Shown piece by piece: positions 54,074 to 62,914 of a stretch of DNA of 64,000 bases (position 1 is its first letter; the number at the start of each line of letters is the position of its first letter). The translations under genes and the position numbers were made by a program. The DNA lies in contig NZ_CP031747.1 in NCBI RefSeq assembly GCF_005311025.1, forward strand, positions 2,230,954 to 2,294,953, written 5' to 3'. The DNA comes from Alcaligenes faecalis. GTDB taxonomy: Bacteria; Pseudomonadota; Gammaproteobacteria; Burkholderiales; Burkholderiaceae_B. Below the pieces are notes generated by a model, which made no database searches, was not told the DNA's origin, and saw only the letters and a list, made by a program, of their open reading frames with translations.

Positions 54074-55786
54074 TTAGTCCAGCATGTTTTCTAATTCATC
54101 TTTTATTGGAATTACTTGCTCGTATAGTCTATGGTATGACTTTCCTATTGATCCTCTAAATTGAGTTAGTTTTGGAGGGTTGTTTCCAATATTTATAATA
54201 TGATCTTTTGTTATTCCCGGGTATGGGTCTATAAAAACTATTTCTGATATTCCCAGTTGGTAAGCTTTTTTTGCGCAGAGTTCGCAAGGGCTGGCTGTTG
54301 TATACAGTTTTCCACCCTTTATTCCATCTACTCCACTTCCTGTTAATTGTAGAAAAGCATTTTCTTCTGCATGTAAGGCTCGAGTATGGACTTGATTTCC
54401 TTTGTTGTCTATGCTGTTGTGAATATCTTTAAAGCAATAGGATAGGGTTCTTCCTTTAAATACTTCTATTTTATTTTCTTTTGCTTCAAATTTTTCCAGT
54501 TTTTCTTTTGCTTTTTTTCTAAAATCTTTGTTGTTTCTTTCGTATGAGCTATATGTTTTTTTATCGAATTTGCTCATTAATCCATCTAATGATCTCATTG
54601 AGCAAGGAGTTTGGCCTTTGGGGACATCATTCCAGCCAACCGATTTTATTGAGTTTTCTTTGTCGGTCACTGTCGCTCCAATCTGTCTAGATATACATCC
54701 TGAGTTGAGTTTGACGGAATAGGCGACCTGCATTACTCTCTCCATGGATGTAGGCGAAATGAGGCCTGGATGCTGCATGAGCGATATGTACCAGGCTAGT
54801 TGCGCTTTTAGTATGTTTGTGTTGTCAAATTCATTTTTTGGGTTATATATATGAATATCTGATAGTTCAATGCATTTTTTTACATCTGGGTTGGTTAGGT
54901 GTTTGTATTCTCCATTCCCTTTTCCTGATTCTTCAGTGTCGATTGCTTCAATTTGTTCTGCAGAGAATTTATGTAGTGCTTGAAGGTATTTTGTTCTATG
55001 CTCATCTGGCGCATTTATTGAAATCAAGTGAAATGCTGCATACCTATCCTTGAAGAATTTGGCCTCGTATGGGTTTCTTATTGCGTCTATTACTATGTAT
55101 GCTTTTTTTTCTTTTTTTCTTATTATTTTTATTGCTCTGTTAATTGTTTCTGGTAGATGGAAAACTGATTTTGGTATGAATTTTTGTTTTTCATAGTCTA
55201 TATCTACTTTCCCTATTCTTCTTATCGATTTTCCTGCTGATTGGTAGACTGATACATATAAACCTTTTTCGATTTTGTTTAGCTCATTTTTTATGTTTTC
55301 AGTTATTTTTCTGGTTAATTTTATGGTTTCAGAAAAATCTTCTTTTTCCGATATTATAGATTCTGTCTTTTCATTGTGATTTAGTATTTTTCCTATTTGG
55401 TCTTTTATTTTCTCTTTGTTTTTTTCTATTGTTTCTAATCTTATTTCATTTGTTTTGTTTTTCTTGGTAGTTATTTTTTTAGATACAAATTCAGATAGTT
55501 TTTTTTCTCCCATGTTTATTAGGTACATGGATATTAAATCACTTACTTTTATTGAGTGAAATCCATGCCAGTTTTCCTCCGCAAATTTTTTTACTATTGA
55601 GTATCTTTTTTTGTCTAATCCTTGATAAAAATCATCTATGTCCTCTAACTCGGGAAGTGATATTTTCTTGTTTTCTAGTATATCAGCGGTGGTAGTGCAT
55701 CCAGAGCCTGTTCTACCTGTTAAACCTACTAAGATAAACTCACTATTTTCAGAAAATAATTCACTTATGAATTTCTGGTCTCTCAT
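54074..55786 (-). CDS. Anti-phage dCTP-deaminase-type defence protein
   Basis: A 570-residue fusion. The N-terminal nucleoside-kinase-like domain has a P-loop-like GLTGRTGSGCTTT at residues 21-33; a Cys stands where the usual Walker A Lys would be. A helical, lysine-rich middle follows. The C-terminal deoxycytidylate/dCTP deaminase domain has the zinc motifs HAE (His472, catalytic Glu474) and PCELC (Cys501, Cys504). This layout matches bacterial proteins that deaminate dCTP on phage infection and deplete the nucleotide pool. The gene is strikingly AT-rich, rich in AAA-Lys and ATA/ATT-Ile codons, unlike every neighbour, so it was acquired from elsewhere. No mobility gene adjoins it. Confidence 0.85.
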   Translation of the reverse strand: MRDQKFISELFSENSEFILVGLTGRTGSGCTTTADILENKKISLPELEDIDDFYQGLDKKRYSIVKKFAEENWHGFHSIKVSDLISMYLINMGEKKLSEFVSKKITTKKNKTNEIRLETIEKNKEKIKDQIGKILNHNEKTESIISEKEDFSETIKLTRKITENIKNELNKIEKGLYVSVYQSAGKSIRRIGKVDIDYEKQKFIPKSVFHLPETINRAIKIIRKKEKKAYIVIDAIRNPYEAKFFKDRYAAFHLISINAPDEHRTKYLQALHKFSAEQIEAIDTEESGKGNGEYKHLTNPDVKKCIELSDIHIYNPKNEFDNTNILKAQLAWYISLMQHPGLISPTSMERVMQVAYSVKLNSGCISRQIGATVTDKENSIKSVGWNDVPKGQTPCSMRSLDGLMSKFDKKTYSSYERNNKDFRKKAKEKLEKFEAKENKIEVFKGRTLSYCFKDIHNSIDNKGNQVHTRALHAEENAFLQLTGSGVDGIKGGKLYTTASPCELCAKKAYQLGISEIVFIDPYPGITKDHIINIGNNPPKLTQFRGSIGKSYHRLYEQVIPIKDELENMLD

Positions 55787-56251
55787 TTCCTCTTCCTTTT
55801 AAGGTGTTTTTACTAGCCCCATATATAATTTATTTTTTTTTATAAGTCAAATGAAATTTATTGGTTGTATTTTTTTTGGTTTCTGGCGATTTTATATTGG
55901 GTATGGATCAAAAATCTTTGTGTCATTTTTAAACCCTCACCATTTCTCTTTCTTCGAGACTTCTAACTTCTAGTTGTCTTAGAGAGCTGGGGGATTGATA
56001 GGGAAGATTCGCAGGCCGAATGTCAGCGCGACGTTTATGTTGCGTGGATTGTTATTGGTTTTATCGGACCTCAAAGCACCAACAGAAGAGAGTTTGGGCT
56101 TGAAGGGTGCGGGTAGTTAACGGACTTATGTGTTGGCCCACAAGTGGCTCAGCTCTAGCAGCTGGATGTTGTTTACAAAGAGAAGGGCAAATTGTCTCTA
56201 AGGCGATCAAGTCCTCCTTGCAAGAGGGTTTTTTCTTGGTCAATTATTGTT
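55787..56251. other. Intergenic stretch between defence islet and zinc operon
   Basis: The first 140 bases are very AT-rich and probably hold the promoter of the defence gene. From about 55930 the composition returns to that of the host. Short open frames on both strands show no recognisable product. No tRNA, attachment site or direct repeat that would explain the islet was found. Confidence 0.5.
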
Positions 56252-56263
56252 ATGTTATAACAT
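56252..56263. promoter_or_regulatory. Zur box upstream of the zinc-starvation operon
   Basis: ATGTTATAACAT is a perfect 12-base palindrome within TTGTTATGTTATAACATCTC, and resembles known Zur operators (GTTATAnnATAAC-type cores). It lies 63 bases before the COG0523 GTPase gene, whose downstream genes are classic Zur targets. The assignment rests on the palindrome together with the gene content. Confidence 0.7.
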
Positions 56264-56325
56264 CTCAAAATTGACAGGAGTCCTCTGCAAGGAACTGCCC
56301 ATTGATGCCTCAAGGAAGAAGAGAA

Positions 56326-57549
56326 ATGACGATGACCCTCGATAACACGCCAGTCGATCCCGCAGCCCGCATTCCCGTAACAGTTTTGTCCGGTTTTCTG
56401 GGGGCGGGCAAGACGACTTTGCTGAACCACATCCTGAACAATCGCGAAGGCCGCCGCGTGGCCGTCATCGTGAACGATATGAGCGAGGTCAATATTGATG
56501 CCGCTCTGGTTCGTGATGGCGGTGCCGAACTATCGCGCACCGATGAAAAGCTGGTGGAAATGAGCAACGGTTGTATTTGCTGCACCTTGCGCGAGGACTT
56601 GTTGTTGGAGGTGGACCGTCTGGCCGAGGAAGGGCGTTTTGATCAGTTGGTCATTGAATCCACCGGCATTTCAGAGCCACTGCCCGTGGCTGAAACGTTC
56701 ACCTTTGAGGGCGAGGATGGCCGCTGCCTGGGTGAAGTCGCGCGCTTGGACACTATGGTCACGGTAGTGGACGCCTTTAACTTTCTGCGCGATTACAGCT
56801 CGCAAGACAGCATCCAGTCCCGTGGCGAATCTTTGGGTGAAGAAGATGCGCGTACCGTTGTGGACCTGTTAATTGAGCAGATCGAGTTCTGTGATGTGCT
56901 GGTTCTGAACAAGATTGATTTGATCAGCGAGCCAGAACGCGAGCGCCTGATGGCCATTCTGAACAGTCTGAATCCCCGCGCTCGTATTGAAACAGCCGAG
57001 TTCGGCCAGGTGCCCTTGGACCGCGTTCTGAACACCGGTTTGTTCGATTTTGAAGAGGCTTCCAAGGCCCCAGGCTGGCTGCAGGAATTGCGTGGTACTC
57101 ATACCCCGGAAACCGAAGAGTACGGCATAGGCAATTTTGTTTACCGCGCCCGCCGTCCATTCCACCCGCAGCGTTTCAAGGCACTGGTCGAAAGTGAATG
57201 GCCTGGGGTGGTGCGCTCCAAAGGCTTTTTCTGGTTGGCGAACTTCCCGACTCTGGCTGGCTCCTGGTCACAGGCTGGCGCGGTGGCTCGCTATCACGTG
57301 GCGGGTTACTGGTGGGCGTCCATGCCGCCTGAACGCTGGCCGGAGGATCCCGAAGCGGTAGCGCTGATCAAGGAAAAATGGGACGAACGAGTAGGGGATG
57401 CGCGTCAGGAGCTGGTTCTGATTGGTATGGATATGGACGAGGAAGCACTGCGCGCCCGTTTCGATGCCTGCCTGTTAAGCGATGAAGAAATGGCCAGCGG
57501 CCCCAGCACCTGGACAACATGGACGAATCCGTTTTCAGACTGGCCTTGA
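56326..57549 (+). CDS. COG0523-family zinc metallochaperone GTPase (ZigA/CobW-like)
   Basis: A 407-residue G3E GTPase. It has Walker [10 protein letters not shown] (residues 23-31), the metal-binding CxCC motif NGCICC (Cys83, Cys85, Cys86), [15 protein letters not shown], the base-specificity motif NKID, and the C-terminal CobW_C domain with a [16 protein letters not shown] stretch. Relatives under Zur control deliver zinc to client proteins during starvation. It is the first gene behind the putative Zur box and starts the operon that runs to 61794. The start ATG 56326 follows AAGGAAGAAGAG; an ATG at 56302 is less well placed. Confidence 0.9.
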   Translation: MTMTLDNTPVDPAARIPVTVLSGFLGAGKTTLLNHILNNREGRRVAVIVNDMSEVNIDAALVRDGGAELSRTDEKLVEMSNGCICCTLREDLLLEVDRLAEEGRFDQLVIESTGISEPLPVAETFTFEGEDGRCLGEVARLDTMVTVVDAFNFLRDYSSQDSIQSRGESLGEEDARTVVDLLIEQIEFCDVLVLNKIDLISEPERERLMAILNSLNPRARIETAEFGQVPLDRVLNTGLFDFEEASKAPGWLQELRGTHTPETEEYGIGNFVYRARRPFHPQRFKALVESEWPGVVRSKGFFWLANFPTLAGSWSQAGAVARYHVAGYWWASMPPERWPEDPEAVALIKEKWDERVGDARQELVLIGMDMDEEALRARFDACLLSDEEMASGPSTWTTWTNPFSDWP

Positions 57550-57603
57550 TGGCGTTGAGGTCTTGCCAGGTCTTTGCCAGCGTGAGCAAGGCCTTTTGAT
57601 TGG

Positions 57604-58554
57604 ATGTTGAGTATGACTGTTGTACTTCCCGACCCGGCTTTGAATGATTTCTCTCATGGCCTGACTCCGCTTTCCTGGGTGGGTATGGAGGGAATCGACC
57701 TGCCCATTACCGTGCTTGAACGAGGCTATAAGCAGCAGTTGCATGCGCGGGTGGATGCTCAGGTTGATTTGCCCTTGGCACATGTAAAAGGGATACATAT
57801 GTCCAGGCTGTACCGCTTGCTGAATGACTTGCCGCCAGAACAGTCCTTGTCACCGTTAGGGCTGCGGCGTCTTTTGCAAGGCATGGTGGATAGCCAGCAG
57901 GACTGTGGAACGCGCAGTGCACGACTGTGTTTTCGCTTTGATTTATTGGTGCGACGGCCTGCCTTGGTCACGCAGGGTCTGGCCGGCTGGAAATCCTATC
58001 CCGTCGTGCTGGAGGCCAGGCTTTCGGACGATATGTTTATGTGCAAGGTGCAGGTTCAGATAGCTTATTCGTCGACCTGTCCTTGTTCGGCTGCGCTGGC
58101 TCGGCAGTTGATTGAACAGGGCTTTATGCAGGCTTTTGGAAAGCAGCCTGTCTTGCATGCAGATGAGGTAGCTGCCTGGTTGCACAATCACGCTAGCCTA
58201 GCCACTCCCCATAGCCAACGCAGTCAGGCTTTGGTTCAGATTCAAGTATCGGAAGACAGTGAGGACTTTGGGTTTTTGACGCTGATTGATCGCATCGAAG
58301 AGTCATTGGCAACACCCTTGCAAACTGCCGTCAAACGAGCAGACGAGCAAGCCTTTGCCGCCTTGAATGGTCAGAACCTGATGTTTGTGGAAGACGCGGC
58401 GCGTCGTATAGAAGCGGCCTTGGGGGACTATCAGAATCCTGGTGTTCAGGTCCGACATCTGGAGAGTCTGCATCCCCATGATGCAGTGGCGTTCAAAACT
58501 CCTGTATCGGAAGGGATGCCTTTTCTGCGGCTGAGCGGGGGCGTGGCGCCATGA
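57604..58554 (+). CDS. folE2: GTP cyclohydrolase FolE2 (type IB)
   Basis: Zinc-independent GTP cyclohydrolase I that replaces FolE for folate synthesis when zinc is scarce. The 316 residues carry [13 protein letters not shown] and the catalytic-cysteine motif [12 protein letters not shown], both typical of FolE2 (COG1469). Possible starts are ATG 57604 and ATG 57613, with no clear preference. Its stop overlaps the ATG of a 45-codon frame, which leads into yidD. Confidence 0.93.
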   Translation: MLSMTVVLPDPALNDFSHGLTPLSWVGMEGIDLPITVLERGYKQQLHARVDAQVDLPLAHVKGIHMSRLYRLLNDLPPEQSLSPLGLRRLLQGMVDSQQDCGTRSARLCFRFDLLVRRPALVTQGLAGWKSYPVVLEARLSDDMFMCKVQVQIAYSSTCPCSAALARQLIEQGFMQAFGKQPVLHADEVAAWLHNHASLATPHSQRSQALVQIQVSEDSEDFGFLTLIDRIEESLATPLQTAVKRADEQAFAALNGQNLMFVEDAARRIEAALGDYQNPGVQVRHLESLHPHDAVAFKTPVSEGMPFLRLSGGVAP

Positions 58555-58688
58555 GTGTTCTAGTCCTTGCTGTTCCGTGCCAGAAACACTCCACGAGTCA
58601 AACTTTCTTGCTATTGGCGCAGCCAAGCAAGCTCACGCTATGTCCATTTGAGCGGGTATGTCGCTCCCGTGCTTGGGAGCTGCCATGA
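58551..58688 (+). CDS. Candidate 45-residue ORF bridging folE2 and yidD
   Basis: Starts [20 protein letters not shown] and ends RSRAWELP. Its ATG overlaps the folE2 stop and its stop overlaps the yidD start, both as ATGA, so it fills the gap exactly. It has three cysteines (10, 31, 37), one histidine (13), and a short hydrophobic N-terminus. The double overlap suggests translational coupling, but chance is not excluded and no family is recognised. Confidence 0.4.
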   Translation: MSVLVLAVPCQKHSTSQTFLLLAQPSKLTLCPFERVCRSRAWELP

Positions 58689-58960
58689 AAACCGTTCTTG
58701 TCTCTGTTCTGGTCCTGCTTGTTCGCGGCTATCAGCTTTTTATTAGCCCTTTGCTGGGGCCACGTTGCCGCTTTTATCCAACTTGCTCCCAGTATGCGAT
58801 TCAGGCTTTGCAGGTGCATGGCCCCCTCAAAGGAACTTGGCTGGCTGCACGGCGCCTTGTCCGTTGTCACCCTTGGCATCCGGGCGGGCATGACCCTGTT
58901 CCAGCTCTTGATGATCGGGGTAGGCAATCGCTCAAGCAAGCAGGAGAAGACCGTGGGTAA
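58685..58960 (+). CDS. yidD: YidD-family membrane protein insertion efficiency factor
   Basis: A 91-residue protein with an N-terminal amphipathic/hydrophobic helix ([24 protein letters not shown]). The YidD core follows: [17 protein letters not shown] (Cys28, Cys34), then [18 protein letters not shown] (Cys61). The usual yidD lies between rnpA and yidC near the replication origin; finding one inside a zinc operon suggests a second copy or a relocated gene. The start ATG overlaps the preceding short frame, and the end overlaps sufE by 8 bases. Confidence 0.88.
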   Translation: MKTVLVSVLVLLVRGYQLFISPLLGPRCRFYPTCSQYAIQALQVHGPLKGTWLAARRLVRCHPWHPGGHDPVPALDDRGRQSLKQAGEDRG

Positions 58961-59414
58961 GGATGCAGCACCAGAAGAGTCCATAGTTCAAGCCCAGCAA
59001 GCCATTGTGGAGAGTTTCCAGTTCCTGGGGAACTGGATGGCCCGCTACGAATATTTGATTGATCTGGGGCGCTCCTTGCCGGACTTCCCGGACGAATGGC
59101 GTACCGAGATGAACCGTCTGCACGGTTGTCAGGCACAGGTCTGGATGGTGTCTGAATTGCGTGATCACAAGTTGTTTTTTCAGGCCCGTAGTGATTCCGC
59201 CATCGTCACCGGCTTATTGGCTTTATTGATGCAGGTGTACTCGGGGCGTTTGCCGCAAGAAATCCTGTCCCATCCCCCTGACTTTTTACGGGCAATTGAA
59301 CTGGAGCAGCACTTGTCACCGAATCGCGCCAATGGTCTGTTTCACATGATGGAGCGGATTCGTTTGACGGCACAAGACGCTCTGGATGTAGAAGCCTCAA
59401 AGGTAAAACCATGA
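58953..59414 (+). CDS. sufE: SufE-family cysteine desulfuration protein
   Basis: A 153-residue SufE fold that accepts sulfur from a SufS-type cysteine desulfurase on the cysteine in [10 protein letters not shown] (Cys59). Typical features are [23 protein letters not shown] before it and [24 protein letters not shown] after it. No sufS or other suf gene is nearby. The start is GTG 58953, inside the end of yidD, with AGGAGA upstream. A longer frame from 58698 runs over yidD and is not used. Its role in a zinc operon is unclear. Confidence 0.88.
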   Translation: MGKDAAPEESIVQAQQAIVESFQFLGNWMARYEYLIDLGRSLPDFPDEWRTEMNRLHGCQAQVWMVSELRDHKLFFQARSDSAIVTGLLALLMQVYSGRLPQEILSHPPDFLRAIELEQHLSPNRANGLFHMMERIRLTAQDALDVEASKVKP

Positions 59415-60805
59415 CGCCAGTAATCCCGAAGGTCTCTACCTCTGAGGCTGCAGAAACCGCCAAGCAGCATACTTTGCGTCATGCCGATTTGCTGCTCTGT
59501 GGCGCTACGGTAATGACTCCTAACGGGGCCGAGCGTCTCGACATCGCCTGTGCGCAAGGCCGGATTACGGCTCTTGGTGATTTGTTGCCCGGCTGGAGTG
59601 CAGACTGTGTGCTGGACCTTAATGGCCTGCATGTTTTGCCAGGGGTGATCGACAGTCAGGTGCATTTCCGAGAGCCGGGGCTGGAGCACAAAGAGAATCT
59701 GGAAGCGGGTACACGGGGCGCAGTCCTGGGCGGCGTGACGGCGGTTTTTGAAATGCCCAACACCTATCCCTTGACCTTGGGTGCTGCCGATTTGCGAGCC
59801 AAGCTGGATGCTGCTCAAGGCCGAAGCTGGTGTGATCACGCCTTTTATATCGGTGGTTCTGCCTTGAATGCCGATTCCTTGCAGGAACTGGAACAGCTCC
59901 CAGGTTGTGCAGGCATCAAGGTCTTTATGGGCAGCTCCTTTGGAGACCTATTAGCGGATGAGGACGACGTGCTGCGTCGCATCTTGCGTCATGGTCGCAG
60001 ACGGCTGGCAGTACACGCCGAGGATGAGGCCAGGCTGCGTGAACGCAGATATATCGCCCTGGATAGTGGCGACGTGCGCCAACACCCGGTTTGGCGTGAT
60101 GTGGAAAGTGCCTTGAAGGCAAGCCAACGCATTGTTCGTCTGGCGGAAGAGGAGAAGCGCCGATTGCACGTGTTGCATGTGTCTACCGCAGAGGAAATGC
60201 AGTTTCTGGCCGCGCACAAAGATCGCGTAACGGTGGAAGTCACCCCACACCATCTCAGTCTGCAAGCTCCCGACTGTTATGAGCGTCTGGGCAGCCTGGC
60301 GCAAATGAATCCCCCGGTGCGCGGGCAGGTTCATCAAGACGCGCTGTGGCAGGCGATTCGTTCGGGCGTGGTGGATGTCATTGGCAGCGATCATGCACCT
60401 CATACCTTGCAGGAAAAGTCTCAAGCCTATCCCGCCTCACCCAGTGGCATGACTGGCGTGCAAACCTTGCTGCCCGTGATGTTGAACCATGTACACGCAG
60501 GCCGCCTGAGTTTGCAGCGACTGGTGGATTTGACCAGTGCCGGACCTGCCCGGATTTTTGGACTGGAAGGCAAGGGACGCATAGCCCTGGGTTTTGATGC
60601 GGATTTCAGTATTGTGGATTTGAAGGCACGCCGCCGCGTCCGCAATGACTGGATTGCCAGCGTCAGCGGCTGGTCTCCCTACGACGGCATGCCAGTTGTG
60701 GGCTGGCCGATTCACACCATTGTGCGCGGCCATTGTGTTGTTCGTGATGAAGTCCTGGAAGGGCAGGCTCAAGGCAGGCCGCTGCGTTTTCTGGAAGTCC
60801 CTTAA
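59411..60805 (+). CDS. Dihydroorotase-family protein, zinc-operon paralogue (PyrC2-like)
   Basis: A 464-residue amidohydrolase. In the usual metal-binding HxH (DxHVHxREPG), the first His is Gln here: DSQVHFREPG (Gln83, His85). Other family motifs remain: the probable carboxylated lysine in GIKVFMGSSFGDLL, VHAEDEARL, VLHVSTAEE and the catalytic aspartate in GSDHAPHT. Such dihydroorotase paralogues occur next to COG0523 genes and are thought to back up PyrC when zinc is low. The ATG overlaps the sufE stop. Whether it is fully active with less metal is not known from sequence. Confidence 0.87.
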   Translation: MTPVIPKVSTSEAAETAKQHTLRHADLLLCGATVMTPNGAERLDIACAQGRITALGDLLPGWSADCVLDLNGLHVLPGVIDSQVHFREPGLEHKENLEAGTRGAVLGGVTAVFEMPNTYPLTLGAADLRAKLDAAQGRSWCDHAFYIGGSALNADSLQELEQLPGCAGIKVFMGSSFGDLLADEDDVLRRILRHGRRRLAVHAEDEARLRERRYIALDSGDVRQHPVWRDVESALKASQRIVRLAEEEKRRLHVLHVSTAEEMQFLAAHKDRVTVEVTPHHLSLQAPDCYERLGSLAQMNPPVRGQVHQDALWQAIRSGVVDVIGSDHAPHTLQEKSQAYPASPSGMTGVQTLLPVMLNHVHAGRLSLQRLVDLTSAGPARIFGLEGKGRIALGFDADFSIVDLKARRRVRNDWIASVSGWSPYDGMPVVGWPIHTIVRGHCVVRDEVLEGQAQGRPLRFLEVP

Positions 60806-60830
60806 CCGCCCGTTCAGCAAGGAGTACGTC

Positions 60831-61289
60831 GTGACGGATTCAAAAGAGCTTAAAGAGCGAGGCCTGAAGGTGACGACGGCTCGTATCCAGATTCTTGAGA
60901 TATTCCAGGCCCCCGGCATTCGTCATTTGACGGCAGACGATGTGTATCGCCAACTGATCCGGCAAGGCAGTGAGATTGGCCTGGCGACTGTCTACCGGGT
61001 GCTGACCCAGCTGCAACAGGCAGGCTTGCTAAAGCAGGTTTATTTTGAATCCGGCCGGGCGCTGTATGAGCTGGACGATGGCGAACACCATGATCACCTG
61101 ATTTGCACGGACTGCGGGCGTGTGCAGGAGTTTCATGATCAGACGATCGAGCAGCAGCAAAAAATGATTGCTCAGGAGCGGGGCTTTCAGGTTATGGAAC
61201 ATAGTCATGTGGTGTACGGACGCTGCCTGAAGCCGGATTGTGAATATCGCCCGGAACCCATGATGACAAGGAGAAAACGTGAAGACTGA
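60831..61289 (+). CDS. Fur-family metalloregulator, probably Zur in function
   Basis: A 152-residue regulator with a Fur-type winged helix ([40 protein letters not shown]) and a metal domain [17 protein letters not shown], plus a later pair of Cys in GRCLKPDC. By sequence it resembles Fur as much as Zur; by position, inside a zinc operon behind a Zur-type box, it is likely the zinc sensor, autoregulated. The start is GTG 60831 with AAGGAG at ideal spacing; the upstream frame is open but overlaps the previous gene. It overlaps hisI by 11 bases. Confidence 0.85.
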   Translation: MTDSKELKERGLKVTTARIQILEIFQAPGIRHLTADDVYRQLIRQGSEIGLATVYRVLTQLQQAGLLKQVYFESGRALYELDDGEHHDHLICTDCGRVQEFHDQTIEQQQKMIAQERGFQVMEHSHVVYGRCLKPDCEYRPEPMMTRRKRED

Positions 61290-61794
61290 AGGACAAGAAA
61301 CAAGATCTGCTGAAAATACGGCAGTACAAATAAACCGCCGAATCTCGGTAGAGCAGGTGGAGGAGGGCCACGAACTGGCCCCCAAATTTGACGAACAGGG
61401 CCTGATTGCCTGCATCACGACAGACGCTAACAATGGCGAGGTCTTGATGCTGGGTTACATGAACCGGGAAGCCCTGGAAAAAACCATACAGACCGGTGAA
61501 GCCCATTACTGGAGCCGCTCGCGTCAAATGCTCTGGCATAAAGGTGCCAGCAGTGGACTGGTGCAGACGGTAGAGGAAATGCGTATCGACGACGACCAGG
61601 ATGCGGTGTGGTTACGTGTGCGGGTAGCCGGTTCCGGGGCCAGTTGCCACGTAGGCTATTACTCCTGTTTCTACAGACAGGTGCCGGTTGGTGTCGAGCA
61701 TAGCAAGGGTCAGGATTTGGTTTTTGTGGAGTCCGCCAAGACCTTTGATCCCAAAGACGTGTATGGGGATGTGCCCAATCCCACTGTGCTTTAA
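61279..61794 (+). CDS. hisI: HisI-like phosphoribosyl-AMP cyclohydrolase paralogue with altered zinc site
   Basis: A 171-residue HisI homologue with [29 protein letters not shown] and [13 protein letters not shown]. In HisI zinc is held by three cysteines, one of them in the DCD motif; here that motif reads RIDDDQD (Asp105 in place of Cys). The Mg-binding aspartates remain. This fits a backup enzyme with lower zinc need in histidine synthesis. It has about 35 extra N-terminal residues compared with HisI. GTG start with AAGGAG upstream, overlapping the end of the Fur-family gene. It is the last gene of the operon. Confidence 0.87.
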   Translation: MKTEGQETRSAENTAVQINRRISVEQVEEGHELAPKFDEQGLIACITTDANNGEVLMLGYMNREALEKTIQTGEAHYWSRSRQMLWHKGASSGLVQTVEEMRIDDDQDAVWLRVRVAGSGASCHVGYYSCFYRQVPVGVEHSKGQDLVFVESAKTFDPKDVYGDVPNPTVL

Positions 61795-61861
61795 AGGGTG
61801 CTCATGCTGGCGGGGCTGGGCGAACTTCACGTTTACTTCTGGCCGCCTGAACCTGTGTTGA

Positions 61862-62743
61862 TCAGGACGATGCAGCCCCCGTCAGTCGGGTAGAGCGATG
61901 CTCCCGATACGCGGCTGCCAAGGTCCGCAAGGCTTCCCGCGAGCGTTGATCGGTCAGTGTTGAGTGCAACACAATCCGGGAAGGGGGCAGGGCTGGCAGT
62001 CCCAGACGTTGGCCCACATCAATTGCATCTGGCGGCGCCAGGCGGCATGAAAATGCCGCGACCGCCAAACCGGCAGAGACCGCCGCCATCACGGCCGCAT
62101 GGCCACCGCCCACAAACACTTCATTCCACTCAATCCCGGCAGTGCTTAACGCGTGTGTCGCAATATCCCGCACGCCACAGCAGGGAGCCAGGGCGGCCAG
62201 CCGTAAAGGTTTGCCTTCTTGCTGATGAAAGCAGGGTGCCGCAAACCAGGCAAAGTGTTCAGGCCCCAGGTCCTCTCCGTCACGGCGATGATCCTCCTGG
62301 CGCACGATGACGGCATCCAGCTCTCCCTTGTCAAAATCTTCCAGCAAGCGATGCGAGCTTTCCAGGCGAACTTCAATCGTCAGGGCAGGGTCTCGTTCAT
62401 TCAAACGGGACAACAAAGTAGGGACTTCCGGCCCGGCAACGTGCTGGGCAATTCCCAAACGAAAGCGGCGGCAATCGCAGAGCAGGGCGGCTCTGGCGCG
62501 GTCGTGTGCAGCAATGAATTCCCGTGCGGGATTAATGAAAACCGTACCTTGAGCAGACAGCCGTACCAGCCTTGGAGTGCGTTCGATCAGCTTGTAACCC
62601 AGGCGCTCTTCCAGGCGTTTCAGCTTCACGCTGATCGCGCCTTGTGTGGTGCCCAAGGCTTCTGCGGCTTTGGTAAAGCTTTGGAACTCGGCAATGCTCA
62701 CAAAAGCTTGTACGGATTCCACATCCAGAACAGGGCGGCTCAT
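61862..62743 (-). CDS. LysR-family transcriptional regulator
   Basis: A 293-residue LysR protein. The N-terminal DNA-binding part is DVESVQAFVSIAEFQSFTKAAEALGTTQGAISVKLKRLEERLG, and the effector domain (RFRLGIAQHVAGPEVPTLL...) follows from about residue 93. It is divergent from the MFS transporter at 62915 with 171 bases between them, so it probably controls that gene. The inducer is unknown. Confidence 0.9.
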   Translation of the reverse strand: MSRPVLDVESVQAFVSIAEFQSFTKAAEALGTTQGAISVKLKRLEERLGYKLIERTPRLVRLSAQGTVFINPAREFIAAHDRARAALLCDCRRFRLGIAQHVAGPEVPTLLSRLNERDPALTIEVRLESSHRLLEDFDKGELDAVIVRQEDHRRDGEDLGPEHFAWFAAPCFHQQEGKPLRLAALAPCCGVRDIATHALSTAGIEWNEVFVGGGHAAVMAAVSAGLAVAAFSCRLAPPDAIDVGQRLGLPALPPSRIVLHSTLTDQRSREALRTLAAAYREHRSTRLTGAASS

Positions 62744-62914
62744 GATCTATCCATATTTGTTGTTTCTGATATGCCCGATCATAGCATTGATGAATGGCTG
62801 GCCCGTCCCTACTATCTCTCCTGACTGAGCGGTCCCGAGCTTTTGGGTTTTGGTGTCCGCACTTTGGCTCGCCGGGACGGCGACGTGTATTGACGACTTT
62901 TTGGAAAGATAACG

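Noticed and set aside
53875-56000. Attachment-site repeats flanking the defence islet
   Set aside because: I compared the two AT-rich edges and saw no direct repeat beyond what the composition would give, and no integrase or tRNA.
56061-56243. 60-codon minus-strand frame before the zinc operon
   Set aside because: Overlaps the promoter region near the Zur box; no family, no ribosome site.
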